A stretch of 10,856 nucleotides of DNA from Actinomycetes bacterium (GCA_023252095.1 JAHEXN010000037.1:1-10856); one strand, 5' to 3'; positions 1 through 6,804 are shown, counted from the stretch's first letter. The notes: generated by a model from the sequence alone, not told the origin. Made by a program: numbers and translations.

Positions 1-1007
1 ATCGCCGTCTCGATCTGGATGACCTCCGGCGAGCTCGGGTCGGCCGGGTCGACGACCTTGCGGTTGCGGATCAGCGGCAGCCCGAGGATGCCGTGGCGCT
101 CGTCGAGCGTCTTCTTGAGCACTCGCAGGTCGAACCACAGGTTGTTGGTGTGGAAGTAGCGGTGCCGCGTGAGGTCGGACGCCAGCTCGGTGTCCTCCGG
201 CGGCGTCTGGGCCGTCTCGCGGAGCACGAGCCGGCCGTCGGACCGGCGCACCACGAGGTGCCCGCCCTTGACGTCGGCCAACGTGCGGCGACACACCTCG
301 GCTGCGTAGGGCGCCCCCGACCCGGCGAACCACGCCATCATCTCGGGGTCGGGCGCGGCGCCGAGGTTGTCGGAGTTCGACACCGTCGCGTAGAGGTACC
401 CGGCGTCGAGCAGCTGGTCGAGGATGCCGGACGTCTGCAGCGCGGTGTACAGGTCGCCGTGACCCGGTGGGCACCACTCGAGCTCGCGGTCGGCCGGCCA
501 GTCGACCGGGGTCAGGTCGTCGACCCGCAGGCGCGGCTCGAGGTTCTGCACGAAGTCCATCGGCAGGCCCGGGACCTCGATCCCGGGGTGCGCGGCCAGT
601 GCAGACCGAGTGTCGCCCGCCGTGCGGAACGAGTTCATGAGCACCAGCGGCAGCCGGACCCCGTGCGTCCGGCGCACGTGCTGGACCTGGCCCACGATGA
701 TGTCGAGGAACGTCTGGCCGTGGCGCACCGGCAGCAACGACTTGGCGCGGTCCATGCCCATCGACGTGCCGAGCCCGCCGTTGAGCTTGATCACGACGGT
801 CGCGTCGGCAGCGGCGCGGATCTCTTCGGCGTCGACGTCGAGCGCGGCGGCCCGGTCGATGCCCGTGAGCGGCTCGACCTCCGACTCGGGGATCATCCCC
901 GTGGCGCCGGCGCTGAGCTGGTCGTAGTAGTGCGAGAATACGTCGATGGCCTGCTGGGGGACGCCCCTCTCGAGCATCCGCTGCTGCGCCTGAGCCAATC
1001 CGTCCAC
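1..1007 (-). CDS. UTP--glucose-1-phosphate uridylyltransferase, UDPGP family (C-terminal part outside window)
   Basis: Makes UDP-glucose from UTP and glucose-1-phosphate in the cytoplasm, for glycan, trehalose and cell-wall precursor supply. 335 complete codons are visible; the gene runs off the window at base 1. Seen: nucleotide-binding loop KLNGGLGTSMG at residues 74-84 followed by K89, then PPGHGDLY at 180-187, NSDNLGA at 211-217 and HTNNLW at 286-291. These are signatures of the eukaryote-like UDPGP family, not of the short bacterial GalU (NTP_transferase) family. GTG at 1007-1005 is chosen because the frame opens there with a plausible N-terminus and a TAnnnT box ends seven bases upstream; there is no Shine-Dalgarno, so a leaderless mRNA is inferred. 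The next in-frame ATG (977-975) is possible. Divergent from the 5-FCL gene, 22 bp away. UDP-N-acetylhexosamine pyrophosphorylase is a less likely alternative. Confidence 0.9.
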   Translation of the reverse strand, partial: MDGLAQAQQRMLERGVPQQAIDVFSHYYDQLSAGATGMIPESEVEPLTGIDRAAALDVDAEEIRAAADATVVIKLNGGLGTSMGMDRAKSLLPVRHGQTFLDIIVGQVQHVRRTHGVRLPLVLMNSFRTAGDTRSALAAHPGIEVPGLPMDFVQNLEPRLRVDDLTPVDWPADRELEWCPPGHGDLYTALQTSGILDQLLDAGYLYATVSNSDNLGAAPDPEMMAWFAGSGAPYAAEVCRRTLADVKGGHLVVRRSDGRLVLRETAQTPPEDTELASDLTRHRYFHTNNLWFDLRVLKKTLDERHGILGLPLIRNRKVVDPADPSSPEVIQIETA

Positions 1008-1029
1008 GCGGACACGATAGCGTCGCGAC
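1008..1029. promoter_or_regulatory. Symmetric divergent leaderless promoter (shared TA step)
   Basis: The whole spacer between two divergent GTG starts is 22 bp. On the minus strand TATCGT (1019-1014) is followed by six bases and GTG at 1007. On the plus strand TAGCGT (1018-1023) is followed by six bases and GTG at 1030. Both hexamers fit the actinobacterial TAnnnT -10 and use the same TA base step (1018-1019). A start point about seven bases after each -10 would fall on the first base of each GTG, giving leaderless mRNAs 23 bp apart. No convincing -35 is visible on either side. Transcription start is inferred, not shown. Confidence 0.6.
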
Positions 1030-1623
1030 GTGGGTCACACCTCTGGAGCGAAGGATGACCTTCGTCGCACCCTTCTCGCGGCGCGTCGACGGCGCACCGA
1101 CGCGGAGCTGCACGCCGTCGGGGCCGCTCTCGCGGCCCATGCCGCCGGCGATCCCGCGCTGCGCGGTGCCCGCCGCCTGGCCGCCTACCTCGCGATGCGC
1201 GGCGAGCCCCCGACCGATGCCCTGATCACGGACCGGCTCGCGGTCGGCGCCACGGTGCTCGTGCCCCTGACCCGCGACGGCGGAGAGCTCGCCTGGGTCG
1301 TCCACGACCCGGCGACCCCGTTCCGCAGGTCCACGATCGGCGTCCCGGAGCCCATCGGCCAGCCGAGCACGGCCGACGGGCTGGCAGCGACCGAGCTCGT
1401 CCTCGTGCCGGCCCTCGCGGTCGACCACCACGGCCGTCGCCTCGGTCGCGGAGCGGGTTACTACGACCGCGCCCTCGCCACGTTCACCGCCGGAGGGCGT
1501 CGGCCCACGACGTGCGCCGTCGTGTTCTCCGACGAGCTCCTGCCCGAGGTGCCCACCGAGCCGCACGACGTGCCGGTCGACCTCGTGCTCACCGAGGCCG
1601 GGGTGTTCCGGCCCGTGCGCTGA
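1030..1623 (+). CDS. 5-formyltetrahydrofolate cyclo-ligase
   Basis: Cytoplasmic folate enzyme that converts 5-formyl-THF to 5,10-methenyl-THF with ATP, recovering a storage or inhibitory folate for one-carbon metabolism. 197 aa, the usual family length. Seen: N-terminal K8 followed by LRRTLLAARR (ATP-binding start typical of the family), GEPPTDAL near residue 58, and the family signature GRRLGRGAGYYDR at 135-147. The GTG at 1030 places K8 in the expected position and sits six bases after a TAGCGT -10; there is no Shine-Dalgarno, so a leaderless message is inferred. The stop is six bases from the stop of the convergent CNNM gene, with no terminator between them. Clustering with a UDP-glucose pyrophosphorylase and fmdB/mscL is familiar from actinobacteria. 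Confidence 0.93.
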   Translation: MGHTSGAKDDLRRTLLAARRRRTDAELHAVGAALAAHAAGDPALRGARRLAAYLAMRGEPPTDALITDRLAVGATVLVPLTRDGGELAWVVHDPATPFRRSTIGVPEPIGQPSTADGLAATELVLVPALAVDHHGRRLGRGAGYYDRALATFTAGGRRPTTCAVVFSDELLPEVPTEPHDVPVDLVLTEAGVFRPVR

Positions 1624-1629
1624 GCAGCG

Positions 1630-2670
1630 TCAGATCGCCCGCTCGACGTCGCGGATCTCGCCCACGAGCTCCTCGAGGACGTCCTCGAGCATCACGACAC
1701 CGACGACGTGACCATCGACGTCGGCGACCCGCGCCATGTGCGAGCCACGCGCCTGCATGAGCCGGAGAGCGTCGAACAGGCCCGCCCCCACCGGCACCGT
1801 GACGAGGGGCCGGACCCACTTGTCGGCGATGACCCGGTTCCGCGCGTCCTCGTCGGTCTCCAGCGCGTCTTTCAGGTGGAGGTACCCCGTCAGCTCGCCG
1901 GACTCGTCGCGCACGGGGAACCGCGAGAACCCCGACTCGGCACACGCCACCTCGACGTCGGCCGCGGTGGCGTGCCGGTCGATCGTGACGAGCACGGCGG
2001 TGGGGAGGACGACGTCGTCGATCGTGCCGCCCTGGAAGTCGAGCGCACCCTGGACGAGCTCGTACTCGTCGTCGTCGAGCAGGCCCTCACGACGCGACTC
2101 CTCGACGAGGTCGGCGACCTCGTCGTGGGTGAACGTCGAGGCGACCTCGTCCTTGGGCTCGATCCGCATCGCCCGCAGCGAGATGTTGGCGACACCGTTG
2201 AGCGCGATGACGAGCGGCTTGAGCACCGCGACGACCGCCAGCATGAACGGGCCGAGGATCAACGCCGCCTTGTCGGGCGCCGCCAGGGCGAGGTTCTTCG
2301 GCACCATCTCGCCGATCACGACGTGGGCGTACACGACCAGCGTGAGCGCGATCGCGAACGAGATCGGGTGCACCAGGACCCCGGGCAGGCCGACGGCCTC
2401 GAACACCGGCTCCATCGCGTGCGCGATGACGGGCTCGCTGACCGCGCCGAGCAGCAGCGAGCAGATCGTGATGCCGAGCTGCGCGGCCGCCATCATGAGC
2501 GACACGTTCTCCATCGCGCGGAGGGCGAGCTTCGCCGTGCGCGATCCCTGGGCCGCAGCCGGTTCGAGCTGAGTGCGGCGGGCCGAGATGAGCGCGAACT
2601 CCGACGCGACGAACAGCGCGTTGAACGCGAGCAGGAGGAAGGTGACCGTGAGGCCGAGCCAGAGGTTCAT
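1630..2670 (-). CDS. CNNM/CBS hemolysin-family membrane protein, short form lacking CorC_HlyC domain
   Basis: 346 aa integral membrane protein. Seen: hydrophobic segments at about 4-30, 55-80, 100-128 and 135-165 forming a CNNM (DUF21) domain with IGEMVPKNLALA at 119-130, then a paired CBS module (about 215-275 and 285-340) ending in MLEDVLEELVGEI. It stops right after the CBS pair, so the C-terminal CorC_HlyC domain of its neighbour is absent. The family is linked to Mg2+/cation transport or efflux; the 'hemolysin' label is historical. The start ATG (2670-2668) overlaps the upstream stop as ATGA, so translation is probably coupled. The frame stays open further upstream, but that would only overlap the upstream gene. 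The two proteins may work as a hetero-oligomer (inference). Confidence 0.9.
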   Translation of the reverse strand: MNLWLGLTVTFLLLAFNALFVASEFALISARRTQLEPAAAQGSRTAKLALRAMENVSLMMAAAQLGITICSLLLGAVSEPVIAHAMEPVFEAVGLPGVLVHPISFAIALTLVVYAHVVIGEMVPKNLALAAPDKAALILGPFMLAVVAVLKPLVIALNGVANISLRAMRIEPKDEVASTFTHDEVADLVEESRREGLLDDDEYELVQGALDFQGGTIDDVVLPTAVLVTIDRHATAADVEVACAESGFSRFPVRDESGELTGYLHLKDALETDEDARNRVIADKWVRPLVTVPVGAGLFDALRLMQARGSHMARVADVDGHVVGVVMLEDVLEELVGEIRDVERAI

Positions 2671-4064
2671 CGGGGGCCCTCCGCGCGGGAGGCGATGGCC
2701 CGGTTGGACTCCGACAGCGGGGGTGGCGGCTGGGCCGTCATCGTGACGCGGTCGATCCGCCGACCCTCGACCCGCTCCACCGTGAGGGTCACGGGGACCT
2801 GCTCCGGCTCGTCGTCCTCGTCCTCGGGGGTCGGGTCGACCATGACCGTCACGGTGTCGCCGCGCTCGGCGAGACGCCCGAGCTCCTGCAGCACGAGACC
2901 CGCGATCGTCTCGTAGTTCGAGCCCTCGGGCAGCGAGATGCCGGTCTCCTCGAACACCTCGTCGGGCCGGAGCAACCCGGACAGCGACCACGTGCCATCG
3001 GTGCGGTGCCGACTGGAGGCCGCGACGCGGTCGTGCTCGTCGGCGATGTCGCCCACGATCTCCTCGACCAGGTCCTCCAGCGTGACGACGCCGTCGGTGC
3101 CGCCGTACTCGTCGAGCACGACCGCCATCTGCATGCCCTGCTCACGCAGGAAGGCCAGCAGCGGATCGAGCTCCAGGCTGTCGGGGACCGTCGCAGCCGG
3201 GGCGCAGATGTCCTCGATGCGCGTCGAGCGCCGCCGGTCTACCGGGATCGCGACGGCGTGCTTGACGTGCACGACGCCCACGATGTCGTCGGGCGTGCGA
3301 CCGATCACGGGAAAGCGCGAGTGCCCCGTGGTGCGGGCCGCGTCGATGACCGAGGCTGCGGACTCGCGCCCCTCGAGGAACGTGACCCGGACCCGGGGCG
3401 TGCGGACGTCAGCCGCGGTGCGGTCACCGAACGTGATGCTGCGGGCCACCAGGCGCGCCGTCTCGTCGTCGATCGCGCCCTCCTGCGCCGAGCGCAGGAC
3501 GAGCGACCGCAGCTCCAGGGGCGACCGGGCCGAGCGCAGCTCCTCCTGCGGCTCGACACCCCACGAGCGCAGGATCGCGTTGGCGGTGCCGTTGAGCGAT
3601 CGGATCGGCCACGCCATCGCCGTCGTGAACAGCCGCTGCGGGAGCTGGGTCCAGCGCGCGGTGGCCATCGGCACGGCCAGGGCGATGTTCTTGGGGATCA
3701 GCTCACCGATCAGCATCGTGGCGAACGTGCTGATCGTGAGCGCCGAGAAGTAGGACGCGAAGCTCACGCCGCCGCCCGTGAGTCCGAGCGACTCGAACGG
3801 GTCGCGGAGCAGGCTTCCGATGGCCGGCTCGGCGAGGTAGCCGATCGCGAGGTTCGTGACGGTGATGCCGAGCTGGGCTCCACTGAGCTGGGTCGAGAGG
3901 GTCCGCAGCGCCCTGAGGGTGCCGTCGGCACCGGGCTGGCCTTCCTCGGCGGCACGCTCGACCGAGGCCCGGTCGACCGTGACGAAGGAGAACTCGGCAG
4001 CGACGAAGATCCCGCACGCGAACATCAACAGGATGGCGACCGCGAGGAGCAGCAGCTCGGTCAT
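2667..4064 (-). CDS. CNNM/CBS/CorC_HlyC hemolysin-family membrane protein
   Basis: 465 aa, first gene of a two-gene unit. Seen: N-terminal membrane anchor (residues 2-28), CNNM transmembrane domain to about 190 with IGELIPKNIALA at 119-130, CBS pair about 215-340 with MAVVLDEYGGTDGVVTLEDLVEEIVGDI, then a CorC_HlyC domain about 355-440 (GTWSLSGLLRPDEVFEETG) and a proline-rich tail. This is the full architecture of bacterial CorC/TlyC-type proteins, tied to Mg2+/Co2+ export or homeostasis. ATG at 4064-4062 is preceded by GGTGGAAG about seven bases upstream; an upstream in-frame ATG at 4169 would add a non-membrane extension and is rejected. It ends in an ATGA overlap with the short paralogue. 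Substrate is not readable from sequence. Confidence 0.91.
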   Translation of the reverse strand: MTELLLLAVAILLMFACGIFVAAEFSFVTVDRASVERAAEEGQPGADGTLRALRTLSTQLSGAQLGITVTNLAIGYLAEPAIGSLLRDPFESLGLTGGGVSFASYFSALTISTFATMLIGELIPKNIALAVPMATARWTQLPQRLFTTAMAWPIRSLNGTANAILRSWGVEPQEELRSARSPLELRSLVLRSAQEGAIDDETARLVARSITFGDRTAADVRTPRVRVTFLEGRESAASVIDAARTTGHSRFPVIGRTPDDIVGVVHVKHAVAIPVDRRRSTRIEDICAPAATVPDSLELDPLLAFLREQGMQMAVVLDEYGGTDGVVTLEDLVEEIVGDIADEHDRVAASSRHRTDGTWSLSGLLRPDEVFEETGISLPEGSNYETIAGLVLQELGRLAERGDTVTVMVDPTPEDEDDEPEQVPVTLTVERVEGRRIDRVTMTAQPPPPLSESNRAIASRAEGPR

Positions 4065-4142
4065 CGGCGGGCTTCCACCGGGTCTGCGCAGGCGGAGAAA
4101 ACGGTGGGACCGGGACTCGGAGGCTCGTTCACAGTGGCGCCA

Positions 4143-4152
4143 ACTGTACCCT
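4143..4152. promoter_or_regulatory. Overlapping divergent -10 elements (fmdB / CNNM pair)
   Basis: ACTGTACCCT holds TACCCT on the plus strand (4147-4152) and TACAGT on the minus strand (4148-4143), both fitting TAnnnT and sharing the TA step at 4147-4148. It lies in the 134-bp spacer between the CNNM pair (-) and fmdB (+). Predicted starts are near 4159 (+) and 4136 (-), leaving leaders of about 40 and 72 nt, each with a Shine-Dalgarno. TTCACA at 4128-4133 resembles a -35 but is only 13 bp from the plus -10, too close. Same geometry as the box at 1014-1023. Confidence 0.45.
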
Positions 4153-4198
4153 TGCGTGGCAACGTCCACGAGTCGTCATCGATGTCGGAGTCAGGCCA

Positions 4199-4513
4199 GT
4201 GCCCACGTATCAGTACCAGTGCACCGAGTGCGGAGAAGCCCTCGAAGTCCAGCAGTCGTTCAGCGAGGATGCGCTGACGGAGTGCCCGGCGTGCCACGGC
4301 CGTCTGCGCAAGGTCTTCAACGCGGTCGGCGTCGTGTTCAAGGGGTCGGGGTTCTACCGCAACGACTCCCGCGCCGGGAACGGCTCCTCCCCTGCCAGCG
4401 GCGGCTCGAGCTCGACCGCCGCTCCGGCCAGCACGTCGGGTGGCGACTCGAAGAGCTCCTCGAGCTCGACGTCCTCGACCGGCAGCTCGGGCGGTTCCGG
4501 CTCGGCCGCCTGA
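4199..4513 (+). CDS. FmdB-family zinc-ribbon protein
   Basis: 104 aa small protein. Seen: MPTYQYQC start and a zinc ribbon with C8xxC11 and C29xxC32, then VFNAVGVVFKGSGFYRND at about 39-56, all typical of the FmdB/CxxC_CxxC_SSSS family. From about residue 60 to the end it becomes a Ser/Gly/Ala-rich low-complexity tail, which is common in the family and probably disordered. GTG at 4199 has GGAG (4187-4190) eight bases upstream, which fixes the start. The family was named from a putative regulator of formamidase genes; its molecular role is poorly defined. It precedes an SAF-domain gene and mscL on the same strand, a frequent actinobacterial order. Confidence 0.92.
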   Translation: MPTYQYQCTECGEALEVQQSFSEDALTECPACHGRLRKVFNAVGVVFKGSGFYRNDSRAGNGSSPASGGSSSTAAPASTSGGDSKSSSSSTSSTGSSGGSGSAA

Positions 4514-4520
4514 CCTTCCG

Positions 4521-4536
4521 CCGTCCCTGTGGACGG
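4521..4536 (+). terminator. Short GC hairpin after fmdB
   Basis: CCGTCC and GGACGG form a perfect 6-bp stem with a CTGT loop, eight bases after the fmdB stop. No T-run follows, so it is only a candidate attenuator or 3'-end-protecting hairpin between fmdB and the next gene, which has its own candidate promoter. Confidence 0.35.
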
Positions 4537-4563
4537 GCTCGGGCGATCCCGACCGCTGCGCCC

Positions 4564-4569
4564 TAGCCT
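4564..4569 (+). promoter_or_regulatory. -10 element for leaderless SAF-domain gene
   Basis: TAGCCT followed by exactly six bases and the ATG at 4576, the spacing expected of a leaderless actinobacterial message. No -35 is evident. The bases before the ATG (GCCGGG) are a poor Shine-Dalgarno. Confidence 0.45.
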
Positions 4570-4575
4570 GCCGGG

Positions 4576-5169
4576 ATGGACCGCCTGGACCGCTTCGTGT
4601 TCACCCATCGCCGCCTGCTCGCGGCGGTCTGTGCCGGGCTCGCCGTCCTCCTGACCATCGGGGCGCTCGACGACGGCTCCCGTACCCGGCGCGTGGTCGT
4701 CGTGACGGGCGACCTGGACGCCGGCACGGTGCTGACCGCCGACCACGTCACGACCCACGCCCTCCCGGTCGAGGCCGCCCCCGCCGGGGCGCTCACGTCC
4801 ACGAGCGACGCGGTCGGCCGCTCCCTGGCTGGTCCCGTCCGTGACGGCGAGATCATGACCGACCGCCGGGTCGTCGACGCGCGCGACCTGTCGGGATTCG
4901 GCATCGACGACCCCGCGCTCGCCACCGTGCGGGTCACCGATCGTGCCGTCCTCGGCCCCCTGCACGTGGGCTCCCGGGTCGACGTCGTGGCGGTCGACCC
5001 GCACGGCGAGGCGGCGCCCTCCGTCATCGCTCGGTCCGTCGCCGTGGCCTCGCTCCCGTCGGGCGAGGACGACGGCGGCGACGCAATCGGACTCGTCGCG
5101 ACCGCCGAGGTCGCGGTGGCCCTCGCGGCAGCGGGCCTGGGCGCGGGCCTGACCGTGATCGTCTCGTGA
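4576..5169 (+). CDS. SAF-domain membrane-anchored protein (CpaB/RcpC-like)
   Basis: 197 aa. Seen: one N-terminal transmembrane segment (about 13-31) and then an extracytoplasmic SAF-like region starting VVVVTGDLDAGTVLTADHV at about 40-58, with the expected pattern of a secretion-side beta-clip (G-x-L-x-A-G-x-x-L-x-x-D-H/V). The remainder (about 115-195) is a second beta-rich region ending in hydrophobic GLTVIVS. In Flp/Tad pilus systems CpaB carries this fold, but no other pilus gene is in the window, so an orphan role in the cell envelope is as likely. ATG at 4576 is chosen for the -10 spacing and because the membrane segment follows directly. Length is normal for the actinobacterial orphan form. 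Confidence 0.8.
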   Translation: MDRLDRFVFTHRRLLAAVCAGLAVLLTIGALDDGSRTRRVVVVTGDLDAGTVLTADHVTTHALPVEAAPAGALTSTSDAVGRSLAGPVRDGEIMTDRRVVDARDLSGFGIDDPALATVRVTDRAVLGPLHVGSRVDVVAVDPHGEAAPSVIARSVAVASLPSGEDDGGDAIGLVATAEVAVALAAAGLGAGLTVIVS

Positions 5170-5197
5170 CGGGGTGTGCCGTGCAGGGGCGTCGGGG

Positions 5198-5203
5198 TAG
5201 TTT
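5198..5203 (+). promoter_or_regulatory. Candidate -10 for mscL
   Basis: TAGTTT, a TAnnnT match in the 92-bp gap before mscL, predicting a start near 5210 and a leader of about 50 nt that ends in a good Shine-Dalgarno. No clear -35. Read-through from the upstream gene is the alternative. Confidence 0.35.
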
Positions 5204-5261
5204 GGCCGATCGAGCACCAGTGGCTCACCCGCCTCGATCCCCACCACCCGGAAGGCACGTC

Positions 5262-5648
5262 ATGATCCAAGGCTTCAAGGACTTCCTGCTCCGCGGCAAC
5301 ATCGTCGACCTCGCGGTCGCCGTCGTGATCGGCACGGCTTTCACGGCCCTCGTCGCCGCTTTCACGAACTCGTTCATCAACCCCCTCATCGGCCTGGTCG
5401 GAGGCGGTGGCGTCGACGGTGGCACGTTCACGATCAACGGCCAGACGTTCGACTACGGCGGATTCGTCAACGCGATCATCACGTTCGTGCTGACTGCCGC
5501 AGTCGTCTACTTCGCGATCGTCGTGCCCATGAAGAAGCTCAACGAGATGCGCTCGCGCGGCCAGGAGCCGGAGCCCGAGGGCGTCGCCGAGGACATCGCC
5601 CTGCTGCGCGAGATCCGCGACGCACTCGTGACCCGCCGCGACCTCTGA
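5262..5648 (+). CDS. mscL: Large-conductance mechanosensitive channel MscL
   Basis: 128 aa inner-membrane channel that opens under membrane tension to release solutes on osmotic downshock; works as an oligomer (pentamer in characterised homologues). Seen: amphipathic N-terminus and first transmembrane helix in MIQGFKDFLLRGNIVDLAVA / VVIGTAFTALV (1-31), a periplasmic loop rich in Gly (47-66), second transmembrane helix (about 68-90), basic KKLNEMRSRG after it, and a C-terminal cytoplasmic helix (108-126). The ATG at 5262 has GGAAGG (5250-5255) six bases upstream, which fixes the start over upstream in-frame options. It ends 17 bp from the convergent 63-codon gene, without a terminator. Confidence 0.96.
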   Translation: MIQGFKDFLLRGNIVDLAVAVVIGTAFTALVAAFTNSFINPLIGLVGGGGVDGGTFTINGQTFDYGGFVNAIITFVLTAAVVYFAIVVPMKKLNEMRSRGQEPEPEGVAEDIALLREIRDALVTRRDL

Positions 5649-5665
5649 CCTCTCCGGTCGCCGCC

Positions 5666-5857
5666 TCAGCCGTGGTGCGGCGGGACGTTGCGGCGCAGGT
5701 CGTCGTCGTTCCCGCCCGCACCGCGGCGGGGCTCGTCGCCCCACCCCTCGTCGGAGTCGTCACGCGAGCCGGGCGTGCCCGGGTCTCCGAGGATCTCGGC
5801 GGCGCGCCGCAGGCGCTCCTGCCGCTCCAGCGCGGTCTCCCCCGGACGCTCAGCCAT
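5666..5857 (-). CDS. Small conserved actinobacterial protein ending in PPHHG
   Basis: 63 aa, function unknown. Seen: a charged helix-like N-terminus (MAERPGETALERQERLRRAAEILGD, split here as residues 1-13 and 14-25), a Gly/Asp-rich middle and the C-terminal tail RRNVPPHHG. Small actinobacterial proteins with an acidic body and a terminal PPHH(G/D) recur, which supports a real gene (recalled family trait, not searched). The ATG lies 8 bp inside the end of the SDR gene, with GGGAGGGG just upstream within that gene, so translation is likely coupled. No cysteines or membrane segment. Coding call rests on the RBS, overlap and tail motif. Confidence 0.72.
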   Translation of the reverse strand: MAERPGETALERQERLRRAAEILGDPGTPGSRDDSDEGWGDEPRRGAGGNDDDLRRNVPPHHG

Positions 5858-6764
5858 GTGACCCCTCCCGTGAGGGATGGACCAACCACTCGGGCGTGAG
5901 CACGGGGCGCGTCGGCCTCCACCCCGTGGCGTCGGCGAACCGCTGAGAGGTGATGCGGTGCGACCGCGTCAAGATCTCGAGCTTGTCCGCCCCCAGTCGC
6001 TCGACCCACCGAGGGAGCGACCGCGGCGCCGGCCCCCCGGCGACCGCGGCGATGACGGCGGCGAAGTCGCTCCGCCGCACCGGATCAGCACCGATGTTGT
6101 AGATGCCCGTGGGTGCGGTCACAGCGTGCGCCACGGCCGCGCCGGCATCGTCCGGGTGCACGACATGCATCCAGGACCGGGGCCGACCCAGGGTGAAGGC
6201 GCGACCGGCCGCGGCTCGCCGGACCTGCCACTGCGTGTTGGGATCGGTCCCGGTCACGAGGCCGAGCCGCAGCGACACCGCCCGGCCCCCGTCATGGACG
6301 AACTCGGCCACATGGTCCTCAGCCACCACGATGGGCTCGGTGGCGCGCGACACGTCGACGATCCCGTCCTCGTCGATCCAGTCGTCCCCGGCATCGGCGT
6401 AGACGAAGCTCAGGCTCTGGTGCACCACGACCTCGACCCCGGCCCGCGCGGCCGCCGACGCCACGACACGCGAGCCGCGGATGCGCAGCCGGTCGATCTC
6501 CCGCAGCGACCCCGGTCGGAGCGCGGCCGAGCCGACGGGGACCTTGGTGGCGAGATTGGCGACGGCGTCGCAGCCCTGCATCGCGGTCGCGAGGTCCGCC
6601 AGGTCGTAGAGCTCGGCGGAGACCGGGGTGGCGCCGAGGGCCTCGACCGCGCGGGCCGCCTCTCGCGACCTCACGAGTCCCCGGACGTCGTGCCCGGCGT
6701 CCACCAGGGCGGTCACGGCCGAGCGACCGACGACTCCCGAGGCGCCCGTCACGAACACGTGCAC
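5850..6764 (-). CDS. NAD(P)-binding SDR-family epimerase/dehydratase-like protein, lacking YxxxK
   Basis: 304 aa Rossmann-fold protein. Seen: N-terminal dinucleotide loop TGASGVVG at 6-13, DLADLATAMQGCDAVANLA (about 54-72) of the extended/atypical SDR type, QSLSFVYAD at 116-124, and a late IYNIGADPVRRSDF segment (221-234) typical of sugar-epimerase-like members. Where YxxxK should lie there is EPIVVAEDHVAE (143-154), so the usual catalytic Tyr and Lys are missing. Substrate unknown. GTG at 6764-6762 is chosen because AAGGAGG (6779-6773) is eight bases upstream; it puts the Rossmann strand at residue 2. The 3' end overlaps the small PPHHG gene by 8 bp. Confidence 0.85.
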   Translation of the reverse strand: MHVFVTGASGVVGRSAVTALVDAGHDVRGLVRSREAARAVEALGATPVSAELYDLADLATAMQGCDAVANLATKVPVGSAALRPGSLREIDRLRIRGSRVVASAAARAGVEVVVHQSLSFVYADAGDDWIDEDGIVDVSRATEPIVVAEDHVAEFVHDGGRAVSLRLGLVTGTDPNTQWQVRRAAAGRAFTLGRPRSWMHVVHPDDAGAAVAHAVTAPTGIYNIGADPVRRSDFAAVIAAVAGGPAPRSLPRWVERLGADKLEILTRSHRITSQRFADATGWRPTRPVLTPEWLVHPSREGSHG

Positions 6765-6772
6765 CGGGACCA

Positions 6773-6779
6773 CCTCCTT
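6773..6779 (-). promoter_or_regulatory. Strong Shine-Dalgarno that sets the SDR start
   Basis: AAGGAGG on the minus strand, eight bases before GTG at 6764. It is the best ribosome binding site in the window and excludes the upstream ATG at 6800 as the main start. Confidence 0.75.
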
Positions 6780-6804
6780 GCGACGACGCGCTTGCAGCAC
6801 ACCG

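Noticed and set aside
93..1058. Long plus-strand open frame opposite the pyrophosphorylase
   Set aside because: Arg/Val/Glu/His-rich with no recognisable motif; a high-GC antisense shadow of the minus-strand gene, which has clear family motifs.
1621..1632. Terminator between the convergent 5-FCL and CNNM genes
   Set aside because: Only six bases separate the stops and no stem-loop with a T-run is visible.
2671..2991. N-terminal extension of the short CNNM gene
   Set aside because: The frame is open, but the extension would lie inside the upstream gene and is not membrane-like; the ATGA overlap gives a natural start.
4132..4146. Imperfect dyad CAGTGGC/CCAACTG ahead of fmdB as an operator
   Set aside because: Two mismatches in seven-base arms; no better than expected by chance, and no known motif match.
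1708..4277. Long plus-strand open frames opposite the CNNM pair
   Set aside because: Low-complexity Arg/Asp-rich translations mirroring the GC pattern of the real genes; no ribosome site or motif.
4354..5744. Minus-strand open frames opposite the fmdB/SAF/mscL genes
   Set aside because: Arg/Asp/His-rich shadow translations; the plus-strand genes have firm motifs and ribosome sites.
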